64,000 bases of DNA, from positions 248,001 through 312,000 of the forward strand of contig KV918809.1 of the NCBI GenBank assembly GCA_002049455.2, read 5' to 3'. The stretch's first letter is position 1. Every line of letters starts with the position of its first letter. The notes under the pieces were generated by a model. That model had not been told where the DNA came from. It ran no database searches and saw only the letters and a list, made by a program, of their open reading frames with translations. The position numbers were made by a program, and so were the translations under genes. Source of the DNA: Porphyra umbilicalis. Taxonomy: Eukaryota; Rhodophyta; Bangiophyceae; Bangiales; Bangiaceae. This document shows, one piece after another, positions 1-9,610 of this stretch.

Positions 1-917
1 TTGGATAAAAGCCGTGTGTCCTTTTATATGCTCCTTTCCCCTTGTTTTTACAGAATAATGATTGGTTGGGGGCCGTCCTTTACCCCGGAGATTACCCCAA
101 TATTATATTGATGTGCGGAGGGGGGGCTCTACGCTGGTGGCGGATGCCATTGTGGACCGATCGTGAGGCGGGTCGTCGTGGGACCGGCAATGGCGGCGGC
201 GGCAGGCCGAATGGGCAGGCAGCAGCCGGCGCGAACACCCCCCCCCCCCCTCACCGACCCGTGTGCTGGGGCAGAGGGCGCTATATGGCCCCACCCCCAC
301 CCGCCACCCGCACTTCGCCCTCGACGGCGGTCGTGGCGGTGGCGGTGGCGGTGGCGTCGGCGGTGGAGGTGGCGGCAGCGGCGGCGGAGGCGGCTGCATC
401 GACGATGGCGGCGGCAGCGACAACGGAGGCGGCGGCGGCGGCGACGCGCAGCAGCTGCACCCGCCACTCCTCTGTGGACGTGGAACGGCCGCGCGTCGGT
501 GGGGATGGGGGGGCGGTCGCAGCCGCCGCCGCGGTGGCGCCGCTGTGCATCGCGCGCTGCCGTGCGGCGTCAAGAGTGGCGGCTGTGGCAACCGCGGCGC
601 CTGGCCGCTACCTCTCGCGGCAGGACGCGGAAGCGGCAGTGGCCGCTCGTCGCTTGGGGTTCGGGCGGGATCGACGCCGCCTCCAATGCACGCGGCTGCG
701 CAGCGGCAAGGGATGCGGCGGCGGCAATGCCGGCGCACCGTCGACGCTGTTCGTGGTGGGGAGCGGCGGCATAAACGGCTGCGCGTCGGTCTGGATGGGG
801 GAGGTGGGGCCGCCACCACCGCCACAGTGGTGACGCGGCGCAATGCGCGCGCCAGCGCGGCGTCAACGGCGGTGGCGGCGTCAGGAGTGGCGCACTGCTC
901 ACACGTTTCTCCCCGCC
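1..917. other. GC-rich flank, no supported gene
   Basis: The first 120 bases are AT-richer than the rest. They contain a pyrimidine tract ending in CAG (about 40-53) followed by an open stretch reading NNDWLGAVLYPGDYP, which could be an exon of a gene that begins outside the window. From about 180 onward the sequence is low-complexity CGG/GGC repeat, open in several frames on both strands. The open frames there reflect composition and are not evidence of a gene. Confidence 0.3.
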
Positions 918-2058
918 ATGTCGCCGCGGCAGCGCCGACGCAAGGCCGCGGCCGCGCGCGGGGCGGCCGCTCGGCGACGCAGCCGCCGCCGACGGGCGGC
1001 GGGAGCGGCGGCGGCCGTCGCGGTCGCTCCGCCGGCGGCCGCCGTCGGCGCCGCCCGCCGACGCGCCCGCGGCGGCAGACGCGGCTGAGGCCCCGCCGGC
1101 GGGTGCGGGCGCAGCCGCGCCTGCGGCCGACGCGCCCGCCGCGCCGCCGCCGCCGCCGAAGGCCACCGCGGCGTCGCCTGACGGGTCGGCGGTGCGGGCG
1201 GGGGGGCGGGCCGCACCGGCGGCGGGCGCAGGCCGCCCCGCGGCGCCGTTGCCCGCGTCGCCGCCGCTGCGGTGGCGGCTGCCCGTGGCCAAGGCGCCGC
1301 CGACGGTGGCGCAGGCGGTGGCCGACGGGCACGCGGCGGCGGGGCTTGTGGAGATCCCCACCGCCCCGACGGGCGGCGACGCCGGGCGGCCCGACGGAAA
1401 CGACGGCAGCCGCGGCAGCGCGGCGCCGGCGACGCGCGCCGCCCCGGCACCCGGGGAGGCGTCGACGCACAGGCGACACCCCCGCCGCCGTCGCCACCTC
1501 CGTCGCCCACGCCGGGGCGCTCCGCCGCCGCGACCGATGCGCAGGCGGCACTGGAAAGAGCGTCACCACCACCCCCCCCCCGCGCCCCCACACCGCAGGT
1601 GGCCCCCCCCGCTCCGCCCCATCGTCCCCGCCGTCGCCGCTCACGCCATCGCCGCCGCCACCGACGGCGGCGACGGGCGCCGCCGCAGCGGCCAATCCGC
1701 CGGCGTCCGCCGCGGCGCGCCCCCCCACCGACCCCCGATCATCGTCGTCGCCCCGCGCCGGCCGCCGCGCCCGCACCGCCGCCCGGGCACCGCGCCAGCG
1801 CTCCGCGTCGCCGCCGCCGGCGCGCGCCGACGCGGCAGTTGCCGCCGGCGGTCGCGACAGCGTCGACGGTCCGCAGCCGACGCCGTGGCCCGTGCCGCCC
1901 GCCGCGGGCGGCGGCGGCGGCACGGCGGCGCGCCGCCGCTTGTCGGGCTCCCGCCGCGCGAGCCGAAGAGGGTTCGTCGCCGCCGCCGCCGCGCGGATTG
2001 ACGTGTCGCGCCGGCGGTGGCGGGCGGCGGATGCGGCGGCGTTGGCGCGGCGGCCGAC

Positions 2059-2094
<36 letters not shown>

Positions 2095-2654
2095 AAGGCA
2101 GACCGCGGCGGCGCGGCGGCGGCCGACGGCGGCGCCGACGCGGCGGCGGCCGGTGACGCGCCTTGCCCCCACGCGGTGGCGGATGCCCCCTCCCCCGCTC
2201 CCGCGGCCGGCTGTCTGCCGGCCGACGCACTGCGGAACGACTGGGACGGGTGGGCGGCGGCGACAACGGCCAACCACCACGCCGCCGCGGGCGCCGCCGC
2301 CGCGGGTGCTGACGGCCCCGCCGCCGCCTCCCCCCCGCCGTCAAGGCGCTCGTCGCCTACGTGCTCGCCGTCTGGGGGCAGGACGCGGTGCTCGCCGCCC
2401 ACGCAGCGTTCTTGGCCTACCGCTACGGCGCGGGGGCGGCGCAGCTGGGGGGGGACCTCGACGTGAGCGCGCTGCTGCGGAAGCGCCGCGCCTACGCGGT
2501 GGCGCGGTCGGCGGCGGCTGGGGGGGGGGGGGGGACCCCCGCCGGGGGTTGCGGCCCGCCGACGCGGCGGGCCGCAGGGGGGGGGGGGAGGGGGGGGCGG
2601 CCGCTACCGCGGCCGCGGCAGCAGCGGCGTTGCGTGATCGACAATGTCATTTGA
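918..2654 (+). CDS. GC-rich host-type gene, product unknown; frame changes at C/G runs
   Basis: I do not recognise the product. The clearest coding signal is at the 3' end (2340-2520), which reads VKALVAYVLAVWGQDAVL, then AAFLAYRYGAGAAQLGG and LLRKRRAYAVARS, with a stop at 2652-2654. Upstream, ordinary-looking stretches lie in other frames, for example LPVAKAPPTVAQAVADGHAA near 1285 and PADALRNDWDGWAAATTANH near 2220. A C7 run just before 2340 is where the frame changes. The proposed start, MSPRQRRRKAAAARG at 918, is only the first reasonable ATG. The protein would be basic and rich in Ala, Arg, Gly and Pro. Either C/G run lengths are wrong in the sequence or short introns are present. The C-terminal block is fairly secure; the full span and start are not. 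Confidence 0.4.
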
Positions 2655-2678
2655 CTAATTTGGTTGGTCGCATGTCCG

Positions 2679-2999
2679 TCATTGATTGGCACTAAATTGG
2701 ATTAACACATCTGCATCCGCCAAATAGTACTGAAACATATGCTCAAAATCAGTGGTAAATAATTTGCGCAGATTATGCCAGAAACCGGCACGGCCGGATG
2801 CTGATCCGCCGCTGAAGTGCTCCCGTGGTGCTACCGTCTGCGACACATTTAGCCTGCCTGTGCGACTCTCTGGCGACACTCTGTTATATTGTGTCGCCAT
2901 TGTGTCGCCCATGAGGAACCAAAGAGTCACCTTGCGCACGACCGCCGACGATGTCTTGGCATAGTCCCCCTCCCCCCCACGACGGCCCCAAGGCATCAA
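2679..2999 (-). CDS. hypothetical ORF, 106 codons
   Basis: This open frame lies in an AT-richer island between two GC-rich blocks. It reads KVTLWFLMGDTMATQYNRV, then FSGGSASGRAGFWHNLRKLF and FEHMFQYYLADADVLIQF, a more varied composition than its surroundings. It lies on the same strand as, and just 3' of, the retroelement fragment at 3060-3660, so it may be the 3' tail of that or another old element. I recognise no domain. Confidence 0.25.
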   Translation of the reverse strand: MMPWGRRGGEGDYAKTSSAVVRKVTLWFLMGDTMATQYNRVSPESRTGRLNVSQTVAPREHFSGGSASGRAGFWHNLRKLFTTDFEHMFQYYLADADVLIQFSANQ

Positions 3000-3059
3000 A
3001 CCCCAGAAAAACCCACCCCCCCCCCCCGCCGCGCCCGGCCACCGCGCCGACCCAAGGGG

Positions 3060-3660
3060 TCAGGCACGGATGGCCGGGGGCGGCGCGGCGGCGCCGCCCG
3101 AGGCGGCGCCGCCGTCGGGAGCCGAGGCTTGCGGGGCCGCCGGCGGCGGGTCGGCGGACGTGTGGGGCAGCCCCAGGCGCGCGGCGCGGCGCAGGTAGAC
3201 GCGCAGCGTCTCGTGAGGGGCGTCCGCGGCGTCCATCCAGGTGAGCTGCGGGTATCCGGTCCAGTAGACCTGGACCCGGAGGGTGCCGTCGGGCAGCGTC
3301 GCGTGGTCCGCGATGCGGTCCACGGCATACCGCTGGCCGTCGGCCTCCGCCCCGTGGAAGGAGCGCGCTGCCCGCAACGCGGGGTGTTGGGCAGGGGATT
3401 CCGCGGCCGTGCCCGAGGCACGGACGACGTGCGCCACGTTCTCCCGTCGGTGCTCCCCGTCCACGTCCAGGAGGACCGTTGGGCCGTCCGTGGAAACCAC
3501 GCGATACGGTCCGCGGGCGACGTGTGTCAGTTTGCCGCCGGCGCCCTCCTCCTTGGCGTGGTCACGCAGCCACGCGCAGCCCCCCACGGTGAGCTTCTCC
3601 GCGCGCAGCGCGAGGCGCTTGTCGTGGTCGCGCTTGTAGCGCCCCTGCGTGGCCTTGAGT
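3060..3660 (-). mobile_element. Ty3/gypsy chromovirus fragment (integrase C-terminus plus chromodomain)
   Basis: On the minus strand this reads as the last part of a Ty3/gypsy polyprotein. It contains the integrase C-terminal region (KRLALRAEKLTVGGCAWLRD onward) and then a chromodomain around RYAVDRIADHATLPDGT and VQVYWTGYPQLTWM. It ends in an Ala/Pro-rich tail. The rest of the element is absent, and its 5' side stops abruptly at the inverted-arm repeat that begins at about 3661. It is a broken fossil fragment. It differs clearly in sequence from the chromovirus at 8988-18043, so it belongs to another lineage of the same superfamily. Confidence 0.8.
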
Positions 3661-3663
3661 GTT

Positions 3664-4470
3664 GCGTTTTTTGTGGCACGCCAGTATTCCCACAGATGCA
3701 CTACAGAGAATCTCCATGACTGCCAACTCGTCTCGCAACTGTCTACAAGCCACGGGTCACGCTTTCTCTTGGCTTTCGTGGTCCGAACAGGGAACCAGGG
3801 GTTGACCAAACGACTCGGGGCGTCTCCAAACAGGTCTGTTTGGAGTGGCTCTGCCGTTCAAGCTCCAAAAGCTTAGAAGGGCGATCCCGCGAGGCCACCA
3901 CGAGATGCGTCAGCATCTCCACCAAGGGCTCCAACCGTCCAAACAGCCAAACGTGGGACCGTTTGGCCGTTTGGACGGTTGGAGCACTGGTGGCTGGGAT
4001 CCGCTCCAAAACTAGGGTGTGACGGGGCTGTGACGGCCCATAAATAGACCGGTTCACATTTTCTAATCTGCTAATGCATCTCGTGGTGGCCTCGCGGGAT
4101 CGCCCTTCTGAACTTTTGGAGCTTGAACGGCAGAGCCACTCCAAACAGACCTGTTTGGAGACGCCCCGAGTCGTTTGGTCAACCCCTGGTTCCCTGTTCG
4201 GACCACGAAAGCCAATAGAAAGCGTGACCCGTGGCTTGTAGACAGTTGCGAGACGAGCTGGCAGTCATGGAGATTCTCTGTAGTGCATCTGTGGGAATAC
4301 TGGCGTGCCACAAAAAACGCCCACCGCCAGAGACGTCGAGGCGAGCTCAAGTTTGAAACGTGATCTGCTTAGTTTTCGCTCTGCGCTTGGAGAGCCAGTA
4401 ACAGCACCACACGTTGTGCACACGTGGCCGTTGGGTTGGACGGTTGGCTCCATTGGTGGAGATGCTCTCA
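3664..4470. repeat. Inverted-arm (foldback) repeat 1
   Basis: Bases 3664-3912 are the inverted counterpart of 4080-4325. The second arm continues to 4470; the matching outer part of the first arm is missing. The centre holds a perfect-looking hairpin at 3929-3984 in which CTCCAACCGTCCAAAC pairs with its complement. Arm ends read GAGAGCATCTCCACCAATGG, and the centre has a related version, AGCATCTCCACCAAGGGCTC, which suggests one inverted element inside another. Confidence 0.85.
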
Positions 4471-4729
4471 GAATGCGCTGCAGTTCTTCAGGGGTGGGGG
4501 GACGCAAATATGAGCTTCCTAAATAATGCACAATAAAGCGCATCGACTCTCGCCGCGTCATAGCAATAGTTGAAGCGAACAGTCGCACATATGCATCAGG
4601 CCTGTCCGGCGCCTCCCCATACGCAATGACTCGAAAAGCCGCAACCACCTTTTGAAAGGGGTGAGCCTGGAGCCGGCGAGTCGCATTGATGCGCTGCGCA
4701 AAAAAAGGTCGGTCCTTCACGGCATTGTA

Positions 4730-5129
4730 TTGCTGATCCCCGAATTATGTCCTGGTGGACAGAGACTGACTTGCGGACCGACTCTCTCCACCAATCAGAT
4801 GTGCCCCTGGGACTGACTTGATGCTCCTGATTGCTTACAAGTGCCCATTCAGCCTGAAAATCAACATCAGCTCCTCTTTTTTTTCTGCACTTCTGGCTAG
4901 GAGACAGTAGAAAATCTTAAGATCTCGCGTGGGCAGCTTGCTCCGTGCCAAGAAAATCGGATCAAGCGGCAACAAACAGTGAGTTCTGCTGGATGCGAGG
5001 CCCTGGCACCGAATGCGGGCATTCTATTGGCTTCGATGCCTTCTTACTGTTGTTTTAGACCAATAGAGTGCTGTTATTCATAGTCAGTCTCTGTCTCTAT
5101 CCCCCAGGACAAAATTCGGGGATTAGCAA
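4730..5129. mobile_element. MITE A, copy 1 (TA target site, 400 bp)
   Basis: The termini are TTGCTGATCCCCGAATTATG on the left and, on the complementary strand, TTGCTAATCCCCGAATTTTG on the right. The inverted ends extend for roughly 40 bp with a few mismatches. TA flanks both sides (4728-4729 and 5130-5131), as for Tc1/mariner elements. It carries no plausible gene. It interrupts the Harbinger-like transposase frame. Confidence 0.85.
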
Positions 5130-5299
5130 TATATACGAAGAAACACGCTGTCCGGCACGCGGAACCAACTCTCAAAGTCACTCTCGTTGTAGACAGGCGG
5201 CTCCCTATTGAGACCAAAATGTTCTCTCAGAATACCACGCAAACCTGAGCGGAAGTTACGCCACTTATTCGGCCGGCGGCCCGGCGCAGCTCCAACATA

Positions 5300-6027
5300 C
5301 AGTCATTATTCGGTTAAATCCGTCCCGGTTATATCCACAGTGGGTATAACTGGGCCGAAGAACGCACCACAGGCGCCGAGAGAACGGGGAATGTGGACTG
5401 CAATCACATTTATGGTCGACCTTTTGAACTTATTCTCAGGTAGGATCAACTTACACAAATCCTAGCTCATCCTGCACGAATGGAACGAATTGTTGCCCGC
5501 GCAGATTGCCCGCCGGTCTGCCTGAAGGCGGACTGCTTGCCCAACAGGGCCAACACTGAGCTCAGACGCCAGCCTGATGACGTTCAGCCTGTTGCTGACA
5601 ACAAAAACTTGGACGTGTCTTCTCTAGTAGCCATGATGGCCAACACGTCGCTGCAGTGCGAGTTCGAGAGCGTAAGCGGTGAAGACCATGCGCACAGGTG
5701 ATGCGTCGCCGGGTGGTGGCTGAGACCAATGTTGAGGCCATCGATGTGAAGGTTGACGTGGTTTTGGCTGGTGCGGACGATGAAGAGTGATGGGGCATGG
5801 TGGGTCGGTACGAGGCACACTCTTGCGTAATCAGGTTCTGCGAAGGCAAGTAAAATTGGATTTTTTTCTCGTCCGAGTTCACCGTAAATGCTCTCTTTCG
5901 TACTTCTCTTTCTTCCCAGTAGTATTGAAGTGACCTCATGGCAGCCGATCGCAAGTCGAGCCAGAGGAACCTAAGTACTGTCCGCAACTGTAAACAAATG
6001 GCGATGGATATAACCGAATAATGACTG
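5300..6027. mobile_element. MITE B, copy 1 (TA target site, 728 bp)
   Basis: The inverted ends are CAGTCATTATTCGGTTAAAT on the left and CAGTCATTATTCGGTTATAT read inward from the right. TA flanks both sides (5298-5299 and 6028-6029). The end sequence is Tc1/mariner-like. Short open frames inside show no recognisable protein. It interrupts the Harbinger-like transposase between RRPRY and VGAAPG. Confidence 0.85.
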
Positions 6028-6449
6028 TAACGCGGCCGCCGGTGCACCCGAGACCCATGGGCACGCTTCCGCCAATGACGCAACGTGTGTAGGTGTGCGG
6101 CAGCCGCCGAAGAAATTTGTAGGTCCTCCGTATCTTCCAGCATCGCGTCTGCGGGTAAATCAAAAGGGTCCTCCATCGCGCGAAGAAGACGGTCGCCACG
6201 ACTGTGGCTGCGGACGGCCGTCGACGAAGACGGCGCTGCGCTGACGATGCCACCTGCACTCGGAGGCGCGGTCGCCTGTGGTCGAATGCTCGATGCGATG
6301 GTCCGTGGCAGTCGCGATACCGTTGGAAACGGTGAGCGCTCGAACGCTCTCCCGCGACACAAAGTACATGGTTTGGCACTCATGTTTTCGAAAAAGCCGG
6401 ATGCCACGACACAAGCATTTCGAGCGGCGGCCAAAGCAGCGCCAGCCAA

Positions 6450-7319
6450 TGAGAGCATCTCCACCAATGGAGCCAACCGTCCAACCCAACGGCCACGTGT
6501 GCGCAACGTGTGGCGCTGTCACTGGCTCTCCAAAGGCAGAGCCAGAACTAAGCAGATCACGTCTCAAACTTGGGCTCGCCTCGACGTCTCTGGCGGTGGG
6601 CCTCTTTTGTGGCACCTCAGTATTTCCACAGATGCACTACAGAGAATCTCCATGACTGCCAGATCGTCTCGCAACTGTCTGCAAGCCACGGGTCATGCTT
6701 TCCATTGGCTTTCGTGGTCCGAACAGGAAACCAGGGGTTGGCCAAACGACTCGCGGCGTCAGCATCTCGACCAAGGGCTCCAACCGTCCAAACAGCCAAA
6801 CGTGGGACCGTTTGGCCGTTTGGACGGTTGGAGCACTGGTGGCTGGGATCCGCTCCAAAACTAGGGTGTGACGGGGCTGGGACGGCCCATAAATAGACCG
6901 GTTCACATTTTCTAATCTGCTAATGCATCTCGTGGTGGCCTCGCGGGATCGCCCTTCTGAACTTTTGGAGCTTGAACGGCAGAGCCACTCCAAACAGACC
7001 TGTTTGGAGACGCCCCGAGTCGTTTGGTCAACCCCTGGTCCCCTGTTCGGACCACGAAAGCCAATAGAAAGCGTGACCCGTGGCTTGTAGACAGTTGCGA
7101 GACGAGCTGGCAGTCATGGAGATTCTCTGTAGTGCATCTGTGGGAATACTGGCGTGCCACAAAAAACGCCCACCGCCAGAGACGTCGAGGCGAGCTCAAG
7201 TTTGAAACGTGATCTGCTTAGTTTTCGCTCTGCGCTTGGAGAGCCAGTAACAGCACCACACGTTGTGCACACGTGGCCGTTGGGTTGGACGGTTGGCTCC
7301 ATTGGTGGAGATGCTCTCA
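6450..7319. repeat. Inverted-arm (foldback) repeat 2
   Basis: The plus-orientation arm begins at about 6450 (GAGAGCATCTCCACCAATGG) and reaches about 6780. After the same central hairpin, the minus-orientation arm runs from 6930 to 7319. The first arm differs by several percent from the inverted copy beside it. The second is nearly identical to 4080-4470, as expected from the tandem duplication. Confidence 0.85.
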
Positions 7320-7578
7320 GAATGCGCTGCAGTTCTTCAGGGGTGGGGGGACGCAAATATGAGCTTCCTAAATAATGCACAATAAAGCGCATCGACTCTC
7401 GCCGCGTCATAGCAATAGTTGAAGCGAACAGTCGCACATATGCATCAGGCCTGTCCGGCGCCTCCCCATACGCAATGACTCGAAAAGCCGCAACCACCTT
7501 TTGAAAGGGGTGAGCCTGGAGCCGGCGAGTCGCATTGATGCGCTGCGCAAAAAAAGGTCGGTCCTTCACGGCATTGTA

Positions 7579-7978
7579 TTGCTGATCCCCGAATTATGTC
7601 CTGGTGGACAGAGACTGACTTGCGGACCGACTCTCTCCACCAATCAGATGTGCCCCTGGGACTGACTTGATGCTCCTGATTGCTTACAAGTGCCCATTCA
7701 GCCTGAAAATCAACATCAGCTCCTCTTTTTTTTCTGCACTTCTGGCTAGGAGACAGTAGAAAATCTTAAGATCTCGCGTGGGCAGCTTGCTCCGTGCCAA
7801 GAAAATCGGATCAAGCGGCAACAAACAGTGAGTTCTGCTGGATGCGAGGCCCTGGCACCGAATGCGGGCATTCTATTGGCTTCGATGCCTTCTTACTGTT
7901 GTTTTAGACCAATAGAGTGCTGTTATTCATAGTCAGTCTCTGTCTCTATCCCCCAGGACAAAATTCGGGGATTAGCAA
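7579..7978. mobile_element. MITE A, copy 2
   Basis: This is the duplicate of the 400-bp TA-flanked MITE, carried along in the 2,849-bp tandem duplication and not a separate insertion. Its ends and flanking TA are unchanged. Confidence 0.85.
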
Positions 7979-8148
7979 TATATACGAAGAAACACGCTGT
8001 CCGGCACGCGGAACCAACTCTCAAAGTCACTCTCGTTGTAGACAGGCGGCTCCCTATTGAGACCAAAATGTTCTCTCAGAATACCACGCAAACCTGAGCG
8101 GAAGTTACGCCACTTATTCGGCCGGCGGCCCGGCGCAGCTCCAACATA

Positions 8149-8876
8149 CAGTCATTATTCGGTTAAATCCGTCCCGGTTATATCCACAGTGGGTATAACT
8201 GGGCCGAAGAACGCACCACAGGCGCCGAGAGAACGGGGAATGTGGACTGCAATCACATTTATGGTCGACCTTTTGAACTTATTCTCAGGTAGGATCAACT
8301 TACACAAATCCTAGCTCATCCTGCACGAATGGAACGAATTGTTGCCCGCGCAGATTGCCCGCCGGTCTGCCTGAAGGCGGACTGCTTGCCCAACAGGGCC
8401 AACACTGAGCTCAGACGCCAGCCTGATGACGTTCAGCCTGTTGCTGACAACAAAAACTTGGACGTGTCTTCTCTAGTAGCCATGATGGCCAACACGTCGC
8501 TGCAGTGCGAGTTCGAGAGCGTAAGCGGTGAAGACCATGCGCACAGGTGATGCGTCGCCGGGTGGTGGCTGAGACCAATGTTGAGGCCATCGATGTGAAG
8601 GTTGACGTGGTTTTGGCTGGTGCGGACGATGAAGAGTGATGGGGCATGGTGGGTCGGTACGAGGCACACTCTTGCGTAATCAGGTTCTGCGAAGGCAAGT
8701 AAAATTGGATTTTTTTCTCGTCCGAGTTCACCGTAAATGCTCTCTTTCGTACTTCTCTTTCTTCCCAGTAGTATTGAAGTGACCTCATGGCAGCCGATCG
8801 CAAGTCGAGCCAGAGGAACCTAAGTACTGTCCGCAACTGTAAACAAATGGCGATGGATATAACCGAATAATGACTG
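8149..8876. mobile_element. MITE B, copy 2
   Basis: This is the duplicate of the 728-bp TA-flanked MITE with CAGTCATTATTCGG ends, carried by the tandem duplication. Confidence 0.85.
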
Positions 8877-8987
8877 TAACGCGGCCGCCGGTGCACCCGA
8901 GACCCATGGGCACGCTTCCGCCAATGACGCAACGTGTGTAGGTGTGCGGCAGCCGCCGAAGAAATTTGTAGGTCCTCCGTGTCTTCC

Positions 8988-9380
8988 TGTAGCATATCTC
9001 TGCTACCAATTGGCAATTAGCCACGGGTAGCCCCCTTGACTGGCCGAATCCACGGATGTGTGTGACTCGGCTTGTGGCACGCCCTTTGGGGGATTACTTC
9101 CGCATTGTTTATTTTTTATTGCTTGTTTGCTTGCCTGTCTTATCTGTCTGCCGGCACTCATTACGATCGCTTGATCGGATGGTCGATCGACCAGTGCCGT
9201 TGTTTGTATTAAACCACCATGGGTCCGGGGTCGCCGTCGTGGGCACCACCCGGCTCCCCATCGGATGCCCTTCAACAAAAGGTCTTCTTCCTCGCCGCGA
9301 CGGCGATAGAACTCGCTTTATTGCTTGGCTACGGTCGGTCTCAGTACACTGGTAATTGAACTAACGTTATTAATACCACA
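8988..9380 (+). repeat. 5' LTR of the chromovirus
   Basis: The 393-bp long terminal repeat has TG...CA ends. The sequence just downstream (from 9381, TTTGGTGGAGCAGCAGGGGA) contains a TGG and lies where a tRNA primer-binding site is expected. I could not identify the tRNA. Confidence 0.95.
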
Positions 9381-9610
9381 TTTGGTGGAGCAGCAGGGGA
9401 TACCCTCGCCTTCATCGTGCCTCGCGGCACGGTGTCCCCGAGAACTTTCTCGCTGCCTCGTGGCATTGTGACGGTGTCGATACGGTCGCTTGGCGCGCGG
9501 GGCGTAAGCCATCGACTTGTGGGCGTGGTGCCGGGGGCATCACGGTTGAGATCTCCGACGTTGGCGCGCAGGGCGTAAGCCAAGTCGGAACACTTTGTTC
9601 AGGTCCCAGT

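Larger units (their letters stand above)
4471..6176 (-). pseudogene. PIF/Harbinger transposase remnant, copy 1, with two MITE insertions
   Basis: This is the N-terminal half of a PIF/Harbinger (Plant_tran, PF04827-type) transposase. It starts at ATG 6176 (MEDPFDLPADAMLEDTEDLQ). An acidic leader is followed by RRPRY, then after MITE B by VGAAPGRRPNKWRNFRSGL and FESWFRVPDSVFLRI. After MITE A it continues with FFAQRINATRRLQAHPFQKV, FRVIAYGEAPDRPDAYVRL and YLRPPTPEELQRIL. The ORF then runs into the inverted arm at 4470. The downstream half of the family's catalytic domain, with its acidic residues, is absent. Removing each MITE with one copy of its TA leaves one continuous frame across both junctions. 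The element is a non-autonomous derivative; its long arms could serve as terminal inverted repeats. Confidence 0.8.

Noticed and set aside
103-2280. 725-codon minus-strand ORF
   Set aside because: It is made of Arg/Pro/Ala repeats produced by CGG-type low complexity. The varied coding signal at 2340-2520 is on the plus strand.
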